Below are positions 17,180 through 26,029 of a DNA stretch of 41,723 nt, in pieces (the first letter of the stretch is position 1; every line of letters starts with the position of its first letter). Source of the stretch: Dehalococcoidia bacterium (GTDB lineage Bacteria; Chloroflexota; Dehalococcoidia; UBA3495). Location: NCBI GenBank assembly GCA_030753265.1, contig JASMCQ010000074.1, positions 1 through 41,723 of the forward strand, in the 5' to 3' direction. The notes under the pieces were generated by a model. That model searched no databases. It worked only from the letters and a program-made list of their open reading frames with translations, and had not been told where the DNA came from. Made by a program: the position numbers and the translations under genes.

Positions 17180-18550
17180 TTGGATTACCCTGGAGCCATA
17201 GACCGGCTGCTTAACCTGGTTGACCACGAGCGGACCCCACCGGCCGGCCCTCGCCAGAAGGTCATCTACGATCTGAGGCGGATGGAGGCCCTGCTGGAAC
17301 GGCTGGGTGACCCCCAGGGGCGGGCCCGGACCGTCCACATTGCCGGCACCAAGGGGAAGGGCAGCACGGCGGCTTTCTGCGACGCGGCCCTGCATGCCGC
17401 GGGATACCGGACCGGCTTCTATTCATCGCCCCACCTGCACAGCTTTCGCGAGCGAATCCGGCGGGACACCCGGCCGGTAACCAAGTCCGAGTTCGCCGGA
17501 TTGGTGGAACAAGTATGGCCGCATCTGGAGTGGGTGTCCGAGCGCTCCGGTCTGGGCCGGGTCACGCTGTTCGAGATGATGACCGGAATGGGCTTCCACT
17601 GCTTCGCCCGGGGGGGCGTTGATTTTCAAACGATTGAGGTAGGTTTGGGAGGCCGCTTGGACGCCACCAACGTGGTGAGTCCCGACGTGGCCGTGATAAC
17701 CTCCATCAGCCGCGACCACACCGCAGTTCTAGGTGACACTCTGGCGGAAATCGCCGGCGAGAAGGCCGGGATTATCAAGCCGGGAGCCGTCGTGGTGGTC
17801 TCCCCTCAGCCTCGGGAGGTGCTCCCGGTGATCGACGCGGTCTGCCGGCGGATGAAGGCCCGGCCGGTCCATGTCGGCGTCGACGTAACCTGGGAGGCTG
17901 GCGCCGCCGGAAGCGAGGGCCAGAGCCTGCGGGTCCGGGGACGGCTGGACGAGTACGAGCTTGTAATCCCTCTCCTGGGCAGCTACCAGATGGAAAACGC
18001 CTCGACGGCGGTTGCTGCCCTGGAGGTGTTGCGGGAACAGGGCCACGCGATACCAGCCGACGCCATCCACCGGGGATTCGCCAACACCGTCTGGCCCTGC
18101 CGCATGGAGGTGCTGTCCCGCTCCCCCCTGGTGGTGGCCGACGGCGCCCACAACCTGTATTCAACCGACGCCCTGCTGGAATCCCTGCCACGGTATTTTA
18201 ACTACCGGCGGCTGGTGCTGGTGGTGGGTTTCTCCCGGGACAAGAGCGTGGCCGAGATGGCCGGGCGATTGGCCGAGGCCAAGCCGGTGGTGTTCGCCAC
18301 CGGGTCCCGGCATCCCCGGTCTCTGGCCCCGATCGCCGTGGCCGCCCGGTTTCAGGGCTTGGGTACGGCCGCCGTGGCGGTCTCGACGCCGGAGCAGGCG
18401 TTGGCTGAGGCTCTCGAGGTCGCTGGCCCGGATGACCTGGTGCTGGCCACCGGCTCCCTGTTCCTGGCCGCGGAGGTACGGGAGGCGATGCTGGGCATCG
18501 AGCCGGAGCTGTACCCGGACTTGCTGCCCGCGGACCAACAGGCCCCATAA
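17180..18550 (+). CDS. folC: Folylpolyglutamate synthase / dihydrofolate synthase
   Basis: FolC adds glutamates to dihydropteroate and reduced folates using ATP. The 456-residue protein has the Mur-ligase-type P-loop HIAGTKGKGST (about residues 53-63), YSSPHLHSFRERIR (omega-loop and folate-site region), TLFEMMTG, the family block EVGLGGRLDATNV, ISRDHTAVLGDTL with the metal-binding His, and GEKAGIIKPG. The C-terminal domain holds VVADGAHNLYSTDALLE. The start is a TTG at 17180 (MDYPGAIDRLLNL) with only a weak ribosome site, but the alignment to the family N-terminus is good. It lies 37 bases after the epimerase gene and upstream of fabF. Confidence 0.94.
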   Translation: MDYPGAIDRLLNLVDHERTPPAGPRQKVIYDLRRMEALLERLGDPQGRARTVHIAGTKGKGSTAAFCDAALHAAGYRTGFYSSPHLHSFRERIRRDTRPVTKSEFAGLVEQVWPHLEWVSERSGLGRVTLFEMMTGMGFHCFARGGVDFQTIEVGLGGRLDATNVVSPDVAVITSISRDHTAVLGDTLAEIAGEKAGIIKPGAVVVVSPQPREVLPVIDAVCRRMKARPVHVGVDVTWEAGAAGSEGQSLRVRGRLDEYELVIPLLGSYQMENASTAVAALEVLREQGHAIPADAIHRGFANTVWPCRMEVLSRSPLVVADGAHNLYSTDALLESLPRYFNYRRLVLVVGFSRDKSVAEMAGRLAEAKPVVFATGSRHPRSLAPIAVAARFQGLGTAAVAVSTPEQALAEALEVAGPDDLVLATGSLFLAAEVREAMLGIEPELYPDLLPADQQAP

Positions 18551-18645
18551 GCGGGATTTAGGGGCAGAACCACGCGCCGGTTACGGACAAACACCCTGGC
18601 GGGCCATTAGAATACAAGACGGTTAATCAATATTTCCGGGGTTCA

Positions 18646-18673
18646 GGAGACGTAGGTTTGGAGACGCAGGTTT
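18646..18673 (+). repeat. 14-bp tandem duplication over the fabF ribosome site
   Basis: GGAGACGTAGGTTT (18646-18659) is repeated as GGAGACGCAGGTTT (18660-18673), 13 of 14 bases alike. The repeat doubles both the GGAG ribosome site and the TTG start; only the second TTG (18672) is in frame with FabF. Confidence 0.75.
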
Positions 18674-19928
18674 GGAATCGAAGCGCACAAAAGTCGTCGT
18701 AACAGGGATCGGGGCCATCACCCCGCTTGGCCGAACGGCGGACGCCTTTTGGAAAAACCTGGTGGCGGGCAATTCGGGCATCGGCCCGATGACGCTGTGC
18801 GACCCGGCCGAATACCCTTGCCGGATCGCCGGTGAGGTCCGGGACTTTGATCCGGGACAGTACATCAACCCGAAGGAAGCCCGGCGGATGGCCCGGTTCT
18901 CCCAGTTGGCCGTGGCCGCCGGGCTAACGGCGGTGGAATCGGCCCGGCTGGATATGTCTCGTGAAGATCCCTTCCGGGTGGGGATAATCTTGGGCAACGG
19001 GAACGGGGGCTTTCCTACCCTGGAGGAGAACTGCCGCGTTCTGGAGGTCCGCGGCGGCATGCGGATGTCGCCCTTCTTCTTTCCGATGGTCCTGCCCAAC
19101 ATGGCCGCGGCCGCCGTGAGCCGCTACGTGGGCGCCCAGGGATACAACTCCACGGCCACCACCGCCTGCGCCGCCTCCAACCAGGCCATGGGCGAGGCCA
19201 TGGAAGTCATCCGCCGCGGCGGGGCCGACGTTGTTCTGGCCGGTGGCACGGAAGGGGGCATCAGCCAGCTCGGTCTGGCCGGCTTCTCCGTGATGCGGGC
19301 CCTCAGCACCCGCAACGATGACCCGGAGAAGGCCAGCCGGCCCTTCGATGCCGGGCGCGACGGCTTCGTGCCTTCCGAAGGCTGCGCCATCCTGGTGCTG
19401 GAGAGCTTGGAGCATGCCTTGAGCCGCGGCGCCACCATTCTGGCCGAGCTGGCCGGGTTCGGCTGCACGTCTGATGCATCCCGCCTGGTCCAACCTGAAG
19501 AAAGCGGGATCAGCGCCGCCGAGGCGATGCGCCTGGCGCTGACCGATGCCGGAGAGCCGCTGGATGGGGTGGACTACATCAACGCCCACGGCACCTCGAC
19601 CCCCCTGAACGACGCGGTGGAAACGCTGGCGATCAAGCGGGTGTTCGGCGAGCGCGCCTACCAGGTGCCCATCAGCTCCACCAAGTCCATGATCGGGCAC
19701 TCCCTGGGCGCCTCCGGGGCGCTGGAGGCGGTGGCCTGCATCAAGGCCATCATCGAGGGGAGGATTCATCCCACCATCAACTACGAAGTTGCCGACCCTG
19801 CCTGCGACCTGGACTACGTGCCCAACAAAGCCAGGAAGCGGGACGTGCGGGTGGCCCTATCCAACGCCTTCGGCTTCGGGGGGCAGAACGCCTGCCTTGT
19901 CTTACGCCGGCTTGAGGGCGCTGGCTGA
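18672..19928 (+). CDS. fabF: 3-oxoacyl-[acyl-carrier-protein] synthase II
   Basis: This condensing enzyme of fatty-acid elongation joins malonyl-ACP to acyl-ACP. The 418 residues match FabF length. VVVTGIGAITPLG opens the protein. The catalytic triad is present: Cys166 in TACAASNQA, His in NAHGTSTPLND and His in STKSMIGHSLGASGA; NAFGFGGQNA closes the C-terminal loop. The start is a TTG behind a duplicated GGAG site (see the tandem repeat). A possible -10 box TAGAAT lies at 18608-18613 with only a poor -35. No acpP or other fab genes are adjacent, although fabI lies 8 kb downstream. Confidence 0.94.
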   Translation: MESKRTKVVVTGIGAITPLGRTADAFWKNLVAGNSGIGPMTLCDPAEYPCRIAGEVRDFDPGQYINPKEARRMARFSQLAVAAGLTAVESARLDMSREDPFRVGIILGNGNGGFPTLEENCRVLEVRGGMRMSPFFFPMVLPNMAAAAVSRYVGAQGYNSTATTACAASNQAMGEAMEVIRRGGADVVLAGGTEGGISQLGLAGFSVMRALSTRNDDPEKASRPFDAGRDGFVPSEGCAILVLESLEHALSRGATILAELAGFGCTSDASRLVQPEESGISAAEAMRLALTDAGEPLDGVDYINAHGTSTPLNDAVETLAIKRVFGERAYQVPISSTKSMIGHSLGASGALEAVACIKAIIEGRIHPTINYEVADPACDLDYVPNKARKRDVRVALSNAFGFGGQNACLVLRRLEGAG

Positions 19929-20219
19929 CCCACGGACATCCCTTCAAAAACCCGCTCCCGCTGCCGGTTGGCTGGAATTGGAGATGACGGGACCTCCTTG
20001 ACGCTGTCCGGGCGCCAACCTAGAATTGTGTCCCAGGCGGCCCCGGTCTCCCGCCAGTTCGTCACGCGTTCGGCGATACGCCGGGTCCAGGGTACCCGCG
20101 ATGGTTCGCTTGGCCGGCTGCCGAACGTGTTTAGTCTGTGCCGGGTGTCGCGGGTGCTTCCGGCGCGTTTTCCGGGCCGTCGTGATGAGTTTTCTACCGG
20201 GGCTGTGTCGAGGTGACCC

Positions 20220-21248
20220 ATGGCTGAACGCCTAATCTCCGGGGATGCCCAGCCGGAGGACCAGGACCTGTCGCTGCGGCCCAAACGGCTGGACGACTTC
20301 GTCGGGCAAGCCCACACCAAAGACAACCTCGGCATCGCCATCCAGGCGGCCAAGATTCGCGGCGAGCCCCTGGACCACGTCATGATCTACGGGCCGCCCG
20401 GCTTGGGCAAAACCACCCTGGCCCACATCATCGCCAACGAGATGGAAGGCGCCATCAGGGTCACCTCCGGGCCGGCGATTGAGCGGGCCGGCGACATGGC
20501 CGCCATCTTGACCAGCTTGCAGCCCGGCGAAGTGCTCTTCATCGACGAGGTACACCGGCTCAACCGGGTAGTGGAAGAAGTCATGTATTCAGCAATGGAG
20601 GACTTCTTCCTGTCGTGGATGGTGGGAAAGGGGCTGGCGGCCCGCAACATCAACCTGCGAATCAACCCCTTCACCCTCATCGGCGCGACCACCCGGTTCT
20701 CCATGGTCAGCGCGCCGCTGCGGGACCGGTTCGGGTCGGTGTTTCGCCTGGAGTACTACGACCGGGATGACATGAAGGTGATCGTGAAGCGGTCGGCGCG
20801 AATCCTGGAGATGGACGCCGACCAGGAGGGCGTCGACGAGATTGCCTACCGCTCCCGGGGCACGCCGCGTATCGCCAACCGCCTGCTGAAGCGCACCCGG
20901 GATTATGCCCTGGTGAAGGCTGACAACCGGGTGACCGGGCCCGTGGCCCGGGCCGCCCTGGACCAGTTGAACGTGGACAAGCTGGGGCTGGACCAGTCCG
21001 ACCACCGGCTGTTGGAAAGCATAATCGACAAATTCGACGGCGGCCCGGTCGGTCTGGAAACGCTGGCCGCTTCCATCAACGAAGACGCCGATACCATCAT
21101 GGACGTCTGGGAGCCCTACCTGTTGCAGCTTGGGTTCCTGGAGCGCACCCCGCGGGGCCGGGTGGCCACCCGCCTGGCCCACGAATACCTGGGCCGCACC
21201 TACGCCCGGCCCGAGCCCCAAGACCAGGGCCGGCTAACCGGGTTCTGA
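20220..21248 (+). CDS. ruvB: Holliday junction branch migration helicase RuvB
   Basis: RuvB is the AAA+ motor that, with RuvA, drives branch migration at Holliday junctions. The 342-residue protein has the normal layout: Walker [10 protein letters not shown] (residues 58-66), Walker [11 protein letters not shown], sensor 1 GATTRFSMV, the arginine-finger region PLRDRFG, sensor 2 [13 protein letters not shown], and a C-terminal winged helix ending [15 protein letters not shown] 20220 has a GAGGTGA site. ruvA and ruvC are not beside it, and the 291 bases upstream hold no gene I can support. A hairpin sits one base after its stop. Confidence 0.97.
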   Translation: MAERLISGDAQPEDQDLSLRPKRLDDFVGQAHTKDNLGIAIQAAKIRGEPLDHVMIYGPPGLGKTTLAHIIANEMEGAIRVTSGPAIERAGDMAAILTSLQPGEVLFIDEVHRLNRVVEEVMYSAMEDFFLSWMVGKGLAARNINLRINPFTLIGATTRFSMVSAPLRDRFGSVFRLEYYDRDDMKVIVKRSARILEMDADQEGVDEIAYRSRGTPRIANRLLKRTRDYALVKADNRVTGPVARAALDQLNVDKLGLDQSDHRLLESIIDKFDGGPVGLETLAASINEDADTIMDVWEPYLLQLGFLERTPRGRVATRLAHEYLGRTYARPEPQDQGRLTGF

Positions 21249-21266
21249 GGTGGGGGGTGCCCCACC
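21249..21266 (+). terminator. Hairpin directly after ruvB
   Basis: GGTGGGG (21249-21255) pairs with CCCCACC (21260-21266) around a four-base loop, starting at the base after the TGA stop. There is no T-run, so it may be a weak or factor-assisted terminator. Confidence 0.4.
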
Positions 21267-21333
21267 CTGGTGAAGAAGGCTGTTAACCTTTTCGATGCGC
21301 CCTGAGAACCGGCGGGCAGAAACCCTCCAGTCG

Positions 21334-21366
21334 CCCCCCCCCTTCGTAAACGGGGGTTGGGGGGGG
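21334..21366. repeat. C-run/G-run hairpin, left flank of orphan gene
   Basis: Nine C (21334-21342) face G5 and G8 blocks (21352-21366) across TTCGTAAAC. The sequence can form a long C:G hairpin or, on the G strand, a quadruplex-like structure. A related hairpin lies on the other side of the orphan gene. Confidence 0.6.
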
Positions 21367-21453
21367 TGAATTTTTCCCGTGTGGGTACGGGGATTTCGTG
21401 GCCTTTGGAAGGTCTTCTGAGTCTTCGTGTCGCTAATGTAGTGAATATACACG

Positions 21454-22191
21454 ATGAATGTCCTTGATGGCGTTAATCTGAAAATTGCACGGGCGAGGAA
21501 ACATTTCGAAGACCTTGACCAGATGGTCAAGTCTTTCTTCAAAGTTAATCCCTACCGTATCACCCGAGAGTTCGACTCGGACAGAGGGCAGAACATCTTT
21601 CGGGTTACTGAAGAGCCGAAGGCAATCCCCCCTGACTGCGGTGTCATCGTTGGAGACATGGTCTATAACTTCCGGTCTGCTCTTGACATCCTTGCGAACC
21701 GACTTGTGGAAGCTAATGGGGGCAAAGCAACTAGAACCACCGCTTTCCCTATCTTCCAGTCCCCGGACGGATGGAGAAGGAGAAGCGGTAACAAGGTTGC
21801 TGGCATGTATGCTGCCCATGTCGCACTCATCCGGTCTGAACAGCCGTGCTTTGCAAAGAATACCCACCGTGGGCAATTCCTCTGGTACCTCGAAGACATT
21901 TGCAACGGTGATAAGCACAGGAACGTGACTTTGGTGGCCGCCGCGAGCATCGGGGGAGGGATTGACCCTCCTTTCCCTGTCGGACATGACGAAGTCTTTT
22001 TCTACAACGGGCCCGTTGAAAAGGACACAATAATTTGCCGCGTCCCAGGTCCAGATACGGACGTCAATCTAGGTTATTTCCCAGACGTAGCTTTCGGCAG
22101 TCGAGGACCTGCTGCCGGTGTAAGCGTCGCGGAGTTTTACCACACGATAAACTACGTTGTTCCCGATATTGTTTCGAAGTATCATTTGTAG
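21454..22191 (+). CDS. Hypothetical protein, probably acquired
   Basis: This is a 245-residue soluble protein of unknown function. The N-terminus (INLKIARARKH-like helix, then HFEDLDQMVKSFF) and the blocks GDMVYNFRSALDILANRLVE (about residues 69-88) and LEDICNGDKHRNVTLV resemble a family of uncharacterised proteins scattered through soil bacteria, which often read GDxxHNLRSALDHL and DKHR; this is from memory. Base composition is clearly lower in GC than the genes around it and codon use is different, suggesting transfer. It stands alone between ruvB and the F420 block, with a homopolymer hairpin on each side. No clear ribosome site precedes the ATG. The conserved His/Asp/Arg could be structural or catalytic; I cannot tell. 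Confidence 0.7.
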   Translation: MNVLDGVNLKIARARKHFEDLDQMVKSFFKVNPYRITREFDSDRGQNIFRVTEEPKAIPPDCGVIVGDMVYNFRSALDILANRLVEANGGKATRTTAFPIFQSPDGWRRRSGNKVAGMYAAHVALIRSEQPCFAKNTHRGQFLWYLEDICNGDKHRNVTLVAAASIGGGIDPPFPVGHDEVFFYNGPVEKDTIICRVPGPDTDVNLGYFPDVAFGSRGPAAGVSVAEFYHTINYVVPDIVSKYHL

Positions 22192-22238
22192 AGAATCCAC
22201 TACAATCAAAGCATAGTTACCATTCCAAAAGGTGGGCC

Positions 22239-22257
22239 GGGGGGGATTTCCCCCCCC
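22239..22257. repeat. G-run/C-run hairpin, right flank of orphan gene
   Basis: Seven G (22239-22245) and eight C (22250-22257) face each other across ATTT, followed by another C7 and C5 block up to 22278. It mirrors the hairpin at 21334-21366. Confidence 0.6.
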
Positions 22258-22279
22258 AAATCCTCCCCCCCACCCCCAG

Positions 22280-22308
22280 TTGCTAGCCACCAGCCGAAGG
22301 ACTAAAAT
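22280..22308 (+). promoter_or_regulatory. Promoter of the F420 biosynthesis operon
   Basis: TTGCTA (22280-22285) and TAAAAT (22303-22308) are 17 bases apart. The start would be near 22315, at the foot of a small CCCTGTC/GACAGGG stem (22311-22331), leaving about 75 bases before the cofG start. Confidence 0.55.
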
Positions 22309-22388
22309 AACCCTGTCCGCCCGCGACAGGGCACACCGAAGCAGCTATTTGATTTTCCTTTCCCGGCTCCTCGAAGAGTGATGCGGAG

Positions 22389-23633
22389 TTGAGAGTTCTG
22401 AAACCCAGGGAAGCGTCCCTTTCAGACATCGGTTTGCTACCTTCTCTGGACGACCTGCTGGCGGCAGCCGAGGAGGGCCACGCCCTCGGCGACGAGGAAG
22501 CCGGCAGCTTGGCCGCCACGGGCGATGACCGCCTGGGTGACCTGTGCGCCGCCGCCGCCCGCATGCGGGACCGGGGCAAGGGCAAGACCGTCACTTTCTC
22601 GCCCAAGGTGTTCATCCCGCTGACCCGTTTGTGCCGGGACTTTTGCGGGTACTGCACCTTCCGCCAGGACCCAATCTCAGCTCTGGGCAAGCTCTACCTC
22701 ACGCCTGAAGAGGTGCTGGAGGTGGCGCGGGCCGGAGAGAGGCTGGGGTGCACCGAGGCCCTTTTCACCATGGGCGAGCGCCCCGAGCAACGATACCCCG
22801 AGGCTGGTGACTGGCTGCGGAAACGGGGCTACGCCACCACCCTGCACTACCTGGCCGACGTGTGCCGGCTGGTCGTCGAAGAGACTTCGCTCCTTCCCCA
22901 CGCCAATCCGGGGACCATGAGCCGCCGGGAGATGGCGGCCTTGCAGACCCACAACCCGTCGATGGGACTGATGCTGGAGAGTACGGGCAACGGTCTGTTC
23001 GCCCGTGGCGGGCCCCACGAGTTCGCCCCCAGCAAGCGGCCCAGGGTGCGGCTGCGCACCCTCGAAATCGCCGGCCAGTTGCGCGTTCCCTTTACGACGG
23101 GTATCCTCATAGGCATAGGGGAAACACGCCACGACTGTATCGAATCCTTGCTGGCTATCCGGAGGCTGCATCGGGCCCATGGCCACATACAGGAAGTGAT
23201 CGTTCAGAACTTCCGGGCCAAGCCCGATACCCCGATGGGAGATGCACCGGACGCCGCCACCGAGGACCTTCTCTGGTCGGTGGCGATGGCCCGGTTGGTG
23301 CTGGGGCCGGAAATGAACGTCCAGGTGCCGCCAAACCTGAGTGCCGGCGACTACCAGATCTTCCTGGATGCCGGGATCAACGACTGGGGCGGCGTTTCGC
23401 CGTTGACCATGGACTACGTGAATCCGGAGGCCCCCTGGCCCGGAATGGCCGATCTGCGGGACCGGACCCGGTCCATGGGGTTCGAGTTGCGGCCCAGGCT
23501 TCCGGTGTACCCGGAATACGTCCTGGAGCCGGACGGGTTCATACCCGCCGGCCTGCTGCCCAAGGTAGCGGCGCTGGCCGATGCCCAAGGATATGTACGA
23601 GGTGGAATTCAGCGATATGCCGGGATTGAGTGA
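22389..23633 (+). CDS. cofG: 7,8-didemethyl-8-hydroxy-5-deazariboflavin synthase, CofG subunit
   Basis: CofG is the radical-SAM enzyme that closes the deazaflavin ring of Fo, the chromophore of coenzyme F420, using the product of CofH. The 414-residue protein carries the iron-sulfur motif CRDFCGYC (Cys82, Cys86, Cys89) in FIPLTRLCRDFCGYCTF, then TLHYLADVC, MLESTG, the TTGILIGIGETRHDCI block and QNFRAKPDTPM, all typical of CofG. The best start is a TTG at 22389 with only a weak GGAG nearby; other starts would lengthen it into sequence with stops. The cofH frame overlaps its 3' end, so the two subunits are translationally coupled, whereas actinobacteria fuse them as FbiC. Confidence 0.93.
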   Translation: MRVLKPREASLSDIGLLPSLDDLLAAAEEGHALGDEEAGSLAATGDDRLGDLCAAAARMRDRGKGKTVTFSPKVFIPLTRLCRDFCGYCTFRQDPISALGKLYLTPEEVLEVARAGERLGCTEALFTMGERPEQRYPEAGDWLRKRGYATTLHYLADVCRLVVEETSLLPHANPGTMSRREMAALQTHNPSMGLMLESTGNGLFARGGPHEFAPSKRPRVRLRTLEIAGQLRVPFTTGILIGIGETRHDCIESLLAIRRLHRAHGHIQEVIVQNFRAKPDTPMGDAPDAATEDLLWSVAMARLVLGPEMNVQVPPNLSAGDYQIFLDAGINDWGGVSPLTMDYVNPEAPWPGMADLRDRTRSMGFELRPRLPVYPEYVLEPDGFIPAGLLPKVAALADAQGYVRGGIQRYAGIE

Positions 23634-24954
23634 GGAAAGGCCCAGAGCCGGCGATCTAGCGTCTCTGGTCTCCCTGCTGGACCCTCGGGTTGCCGGGGTG
23701 TTGGACCAGGCCCTGGAGGGAAAAGACATCTCCGCCGAGGATGCCGTGACCCTCTTGGATTCGTCTGGCCTGGAGTACTCCGCCACGGTGATGGTGGCCG
23801 ACGAGCTGCGCCGCCGCACCGTGGGGGACGTGGCGACCTACGTGGTCAACCGCAACATCAACTTCACCAACGTATGCATTAAACGTTGTGGCTTTTGCGC
23901 CTTCAGCCGGGACTTCCGGGAAGAGGAGGGCTACTTCCTGCCGGTGGACGAGATTATCCGCCGGGCCAAGGAGGCGTGGGACTACGGAGCCACCGAGCTG
24001 TGCCTCCAGGCCGGGCTCCCTCCCCAAATGGAAGGGGACCTGTACCTCCGGCTCTGCGAGGCCATCAAGCGGGAGCTTCCGGATATTCACATCCACGGCT
24101 TCTCTCCCGAGGAGGTGCTCTACGGCGCGGTCCGCTCCCGCTGCGATATCCGGGAGTACCTGCGGTCGCTGAAGGCCGCCGGCGTGGACAGCCTGCCTGG
24201 CACCTCCGCCGAAATCCTCGACCAGGAGCTGCGCGACCGGATATCGCCGGGCCGGATTCGGGTGGAGCAATGGGTCGAGGTGATCACCACGGCCCATGAA
24301 TTGGGCATACCCACCACCTCCACTGTCATGTTCGGGCACCTGGAGACCAGCGAGCACCTCGCCCGGCATATCGGCTTGCTGCGAGACATCCAGCAGCGCA
24401 CCGGCGGGATCACCGAGTTCGTTCCCCTCTCCTTCGTGAGTTCCGAGGCCCCGATGTCCTGGAAGGGACTGGTGGCCGGAATCAGGCCCGGTCCCACCGG
24501 CATGGAGGTCGTGAAGGTCCACGCCGTGGCCCGGATCATGCTGAACAACTGGATCCCCAACATCCAGGCCTCCTGGGTGAAGGAAGGGTCGCGCATGTCC
24601 CAGTTGTTGCTGACGGCCGGTGTGAACGACTTAGGCGGAACCCTGATCAACGAGAGCATCTCCACCTCCGCCGGCGCCCAGCACGGGCAGTTGATGCGCC
24701 CGTCCCAGTTCCGGCAGATGATCCGCGAGGCCGGGCGCGTTCCGGCCGAACGCTACACCACCTACCGGGTCCGGCGCGTGTACGGCGACGCCGACCAGGA
24801 GCTGGACCCCCTGGACCTGGTGGGCGAAAACGTGGAAGAGGTATTCGGGTCTTACCAACGGCTGCTCAAGCTGGGTTCCTTCCGCTTCGAGCACCCTAAA
24901 CAGTCTCGGGAAGGCGGCGTCGAGGCCGGCAGGGCCTCGGCACCCGCTAGGTAG
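23581..24954 (+). CDS. cofH: 5-amino-6-(D-ribitylamino)uracil-L-tyrosine 4-hydroxyphenyl transferase, CofH
   Basis: CofH is the radical-SAM partner of CofG and transfers the hydroxyphenyl unit of tyrosine to the ribityl-aminouracil precursor. Counting from ATG 23581 the 457-residue protein has VNRNINFTNVC followed by Cys103 and Cys106 (CIKRCGFC, a CxxxCxxC cluster). It continues with ATELCLQAGLPPQM, IHIHGFSPEEV, LPGTSAEIL, STVMFGHLET and the C-terminal GGTLINESIS, the CofH pattern. The start is uncertain: ATG 23617, behind GAGGTGG, would shorten the overlap with cofG from 53 to 17 bases and give 445 residues. cofD lies downstream on the same strand, separated by about 135 bases. Confidence 0.93.
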   Translation: MPKDMYEVEFSDMPGLSEERPRAGDLASLVSLLDPRVAGVLDQALEGKDISAEDAVTLLDSSGLEYSATVMVADELRRRTVGDVATYVVNRNINFTNVCIKRCGFCAFSRDFREEEGYFLPVDEIIRRAKEAWDYGATELCLQAGLPPQMEGDLYLRLCEAIKRELPDIHIHGFSPEEVLYGAVRSRCDIREYLRSLKAAGVDSLPGTSAEILDQELRDRISPGRIRVEQWVEVITTAHELGIPTTSTVMFGHLETSEHLARHIGLLRDIQQRTGGITEFVPLSFVSSEAPMSWKGLVAGIRPGPTGMEVVKVHAVARIMLNNWIPNIQASWVKEGSRMSQLLLTAGVNDLGGTLINESISTSAGAQHGQLMRPSQFRQMIREAGRVPAERYTTYRVRRVYGDADQELDPLDLVGENVEEVFGSYQRLLKLGSFRFEHPKQSREGGVEAGRASAPAR

Positions 24955-25089
24955 CCGGAGTTTGGTTTCTCTTTCGGGTGGGACCGTGGAACTGTCCCGG
25001 CGTCTTCCGCTCAACGGCCGAACCCTGGGACTGTGCCGGGCGTCGAACCCGTCGTGCTGCTGCCACCGGGTTCGGACATCGCCGGCCCG

Positions 25090-26025
25090 ATGAACGACAC
25101 GATCCTGGCACTGGCCGGTGGAGTGGGCGGCGCCAAGCTGGCGCTGGGCCTGGCCCGAGTCGTACCCCCCGGCCGGCTGGTTATCTGCGTCAACACGGGG
25201 GACGACGAGATTTTCCACGGGCTCCACGTATGCCCGGACCTGGATACGGTGATGTACACCCTGGCGGGCCTGGCCAACCCCCAGACCGGCTGGGGGCTGG
25301 AAGGGGATACCTTCAACACCCTGGGTATGTTGCGCGAGTACGGGGCCGACGCGTGGTTTAATCTGGGCGACCAGGACCTGGCGACCCATATCCAGCGTAC
25401 CGATCTCCTTCGCCGAGGCGCTACCCTGTCGGAGGCCACGGCGGACCTGTGCCGGCATCTTGGTATAGCCCACCAGGTGGTACCGATGAGCGACGACCCG
25501 GTCCGGACGGTACTGAGCACCGACGAAGGGGAGCTGCCCATGCAAAGCTACTTCGTCCGGCGGCGGGCCGAGCCACGGGTCCGCGAAATCAGGTATGATG
25601 GAGCGGAATCGGCGCGGCCGTCCCCCGTTCTGGAGGCGGCCCTGGAGCAGGCCCGGTTGATCGTGCTTTGCCCCTCCAACCCTTTCCTCAGCCTGGGGCC
25701 CGTCCTGGCCCTTTCCGGCGTACGGGAGCGGCTGGAGAACGCGAAGGGACTCAGGGTGGCGGTCAGCCCCATCGTCGGAGGCGCGGCGGTCCGAGGCCCG
25801 GCCGCCAAGATCATGGCTGAGCTGGGCCAAGAGGTCTCCTCCGTGGGGGTTGCCCGGCAGTACCGGGGGCTGTGCGACCTGTTTTTGATCGATGACCGGG
25901 ACGCCCACCTTGGCCCGGCCATCGCGGAGCTGGGGATCGGGCCGGTGACCGCATCGATAATCATGAACAATGAGGCGGATAAAGTGGCAATGGCGGAGCG
26001 TGTTCTGGCGCTGAGAGCTGGTTGA
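25090..26025 (+). CDS. cofD: 2-phospho-L-lactate transferase CofD (FbiA)
   Basis: CofD moves the lactyl-phosphate (or related PEP-derived) group from the GDP-activated donor to Fo, giving F420-0 or its dehydro form. The protein begins ILALAGGVGGAKLALGLARV, the nucleotide-binding loop of the family, then has CVNTGDDE (residues about 36-43) for metal and donor binding, YTLAGLANPQTGWG, WFNLGDQDLATHI and MSDDPVRTVL, with NPFLSLGPVLA and VAVSPIVGGAAVRGPAAK in the second half. I prefer ATG 25090 (311 residues), as it meets the family N-terminus; a GTG at 25033 would add 19 residues. cofC starts five bases after its stop. Confidence 0.93.
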   Translation: MNDTILALAGGVGGAKLALGLARVVPPGRLVICVNTGDDEIFHGLHVCPDLDTVMYTLAGLANPQTGWGLEGDTFNTLGMLREYGADAWFNLGDQDLATHIQRTDLLRRGATLSEATADLCRHLGIAHQVVPMSDDPVRTVLSTDEGELPMQSYFVRRRAEPRVREIRYDGAESARPSPVLEAALEQARLIVLCPSNPFLSLGPVLALSGVRERLENAKGLRVAVSPIVGGAAVRGPAAKIMAELGQEVSSVGVARQYRGLCDLFLIDDRDAHLGPAIAELGIGPVTASIIMNNEADKVAMAERVLALRAG

Positions 26026-26029
26026 GCCG

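Noticed and set aside
19929..20219. Small Cys-rich frames upstream of ruvB
   Set aside because: They overlap each other, one runs into ruvB, and they lack ribosome sites; they are not ruvA or ruvC.
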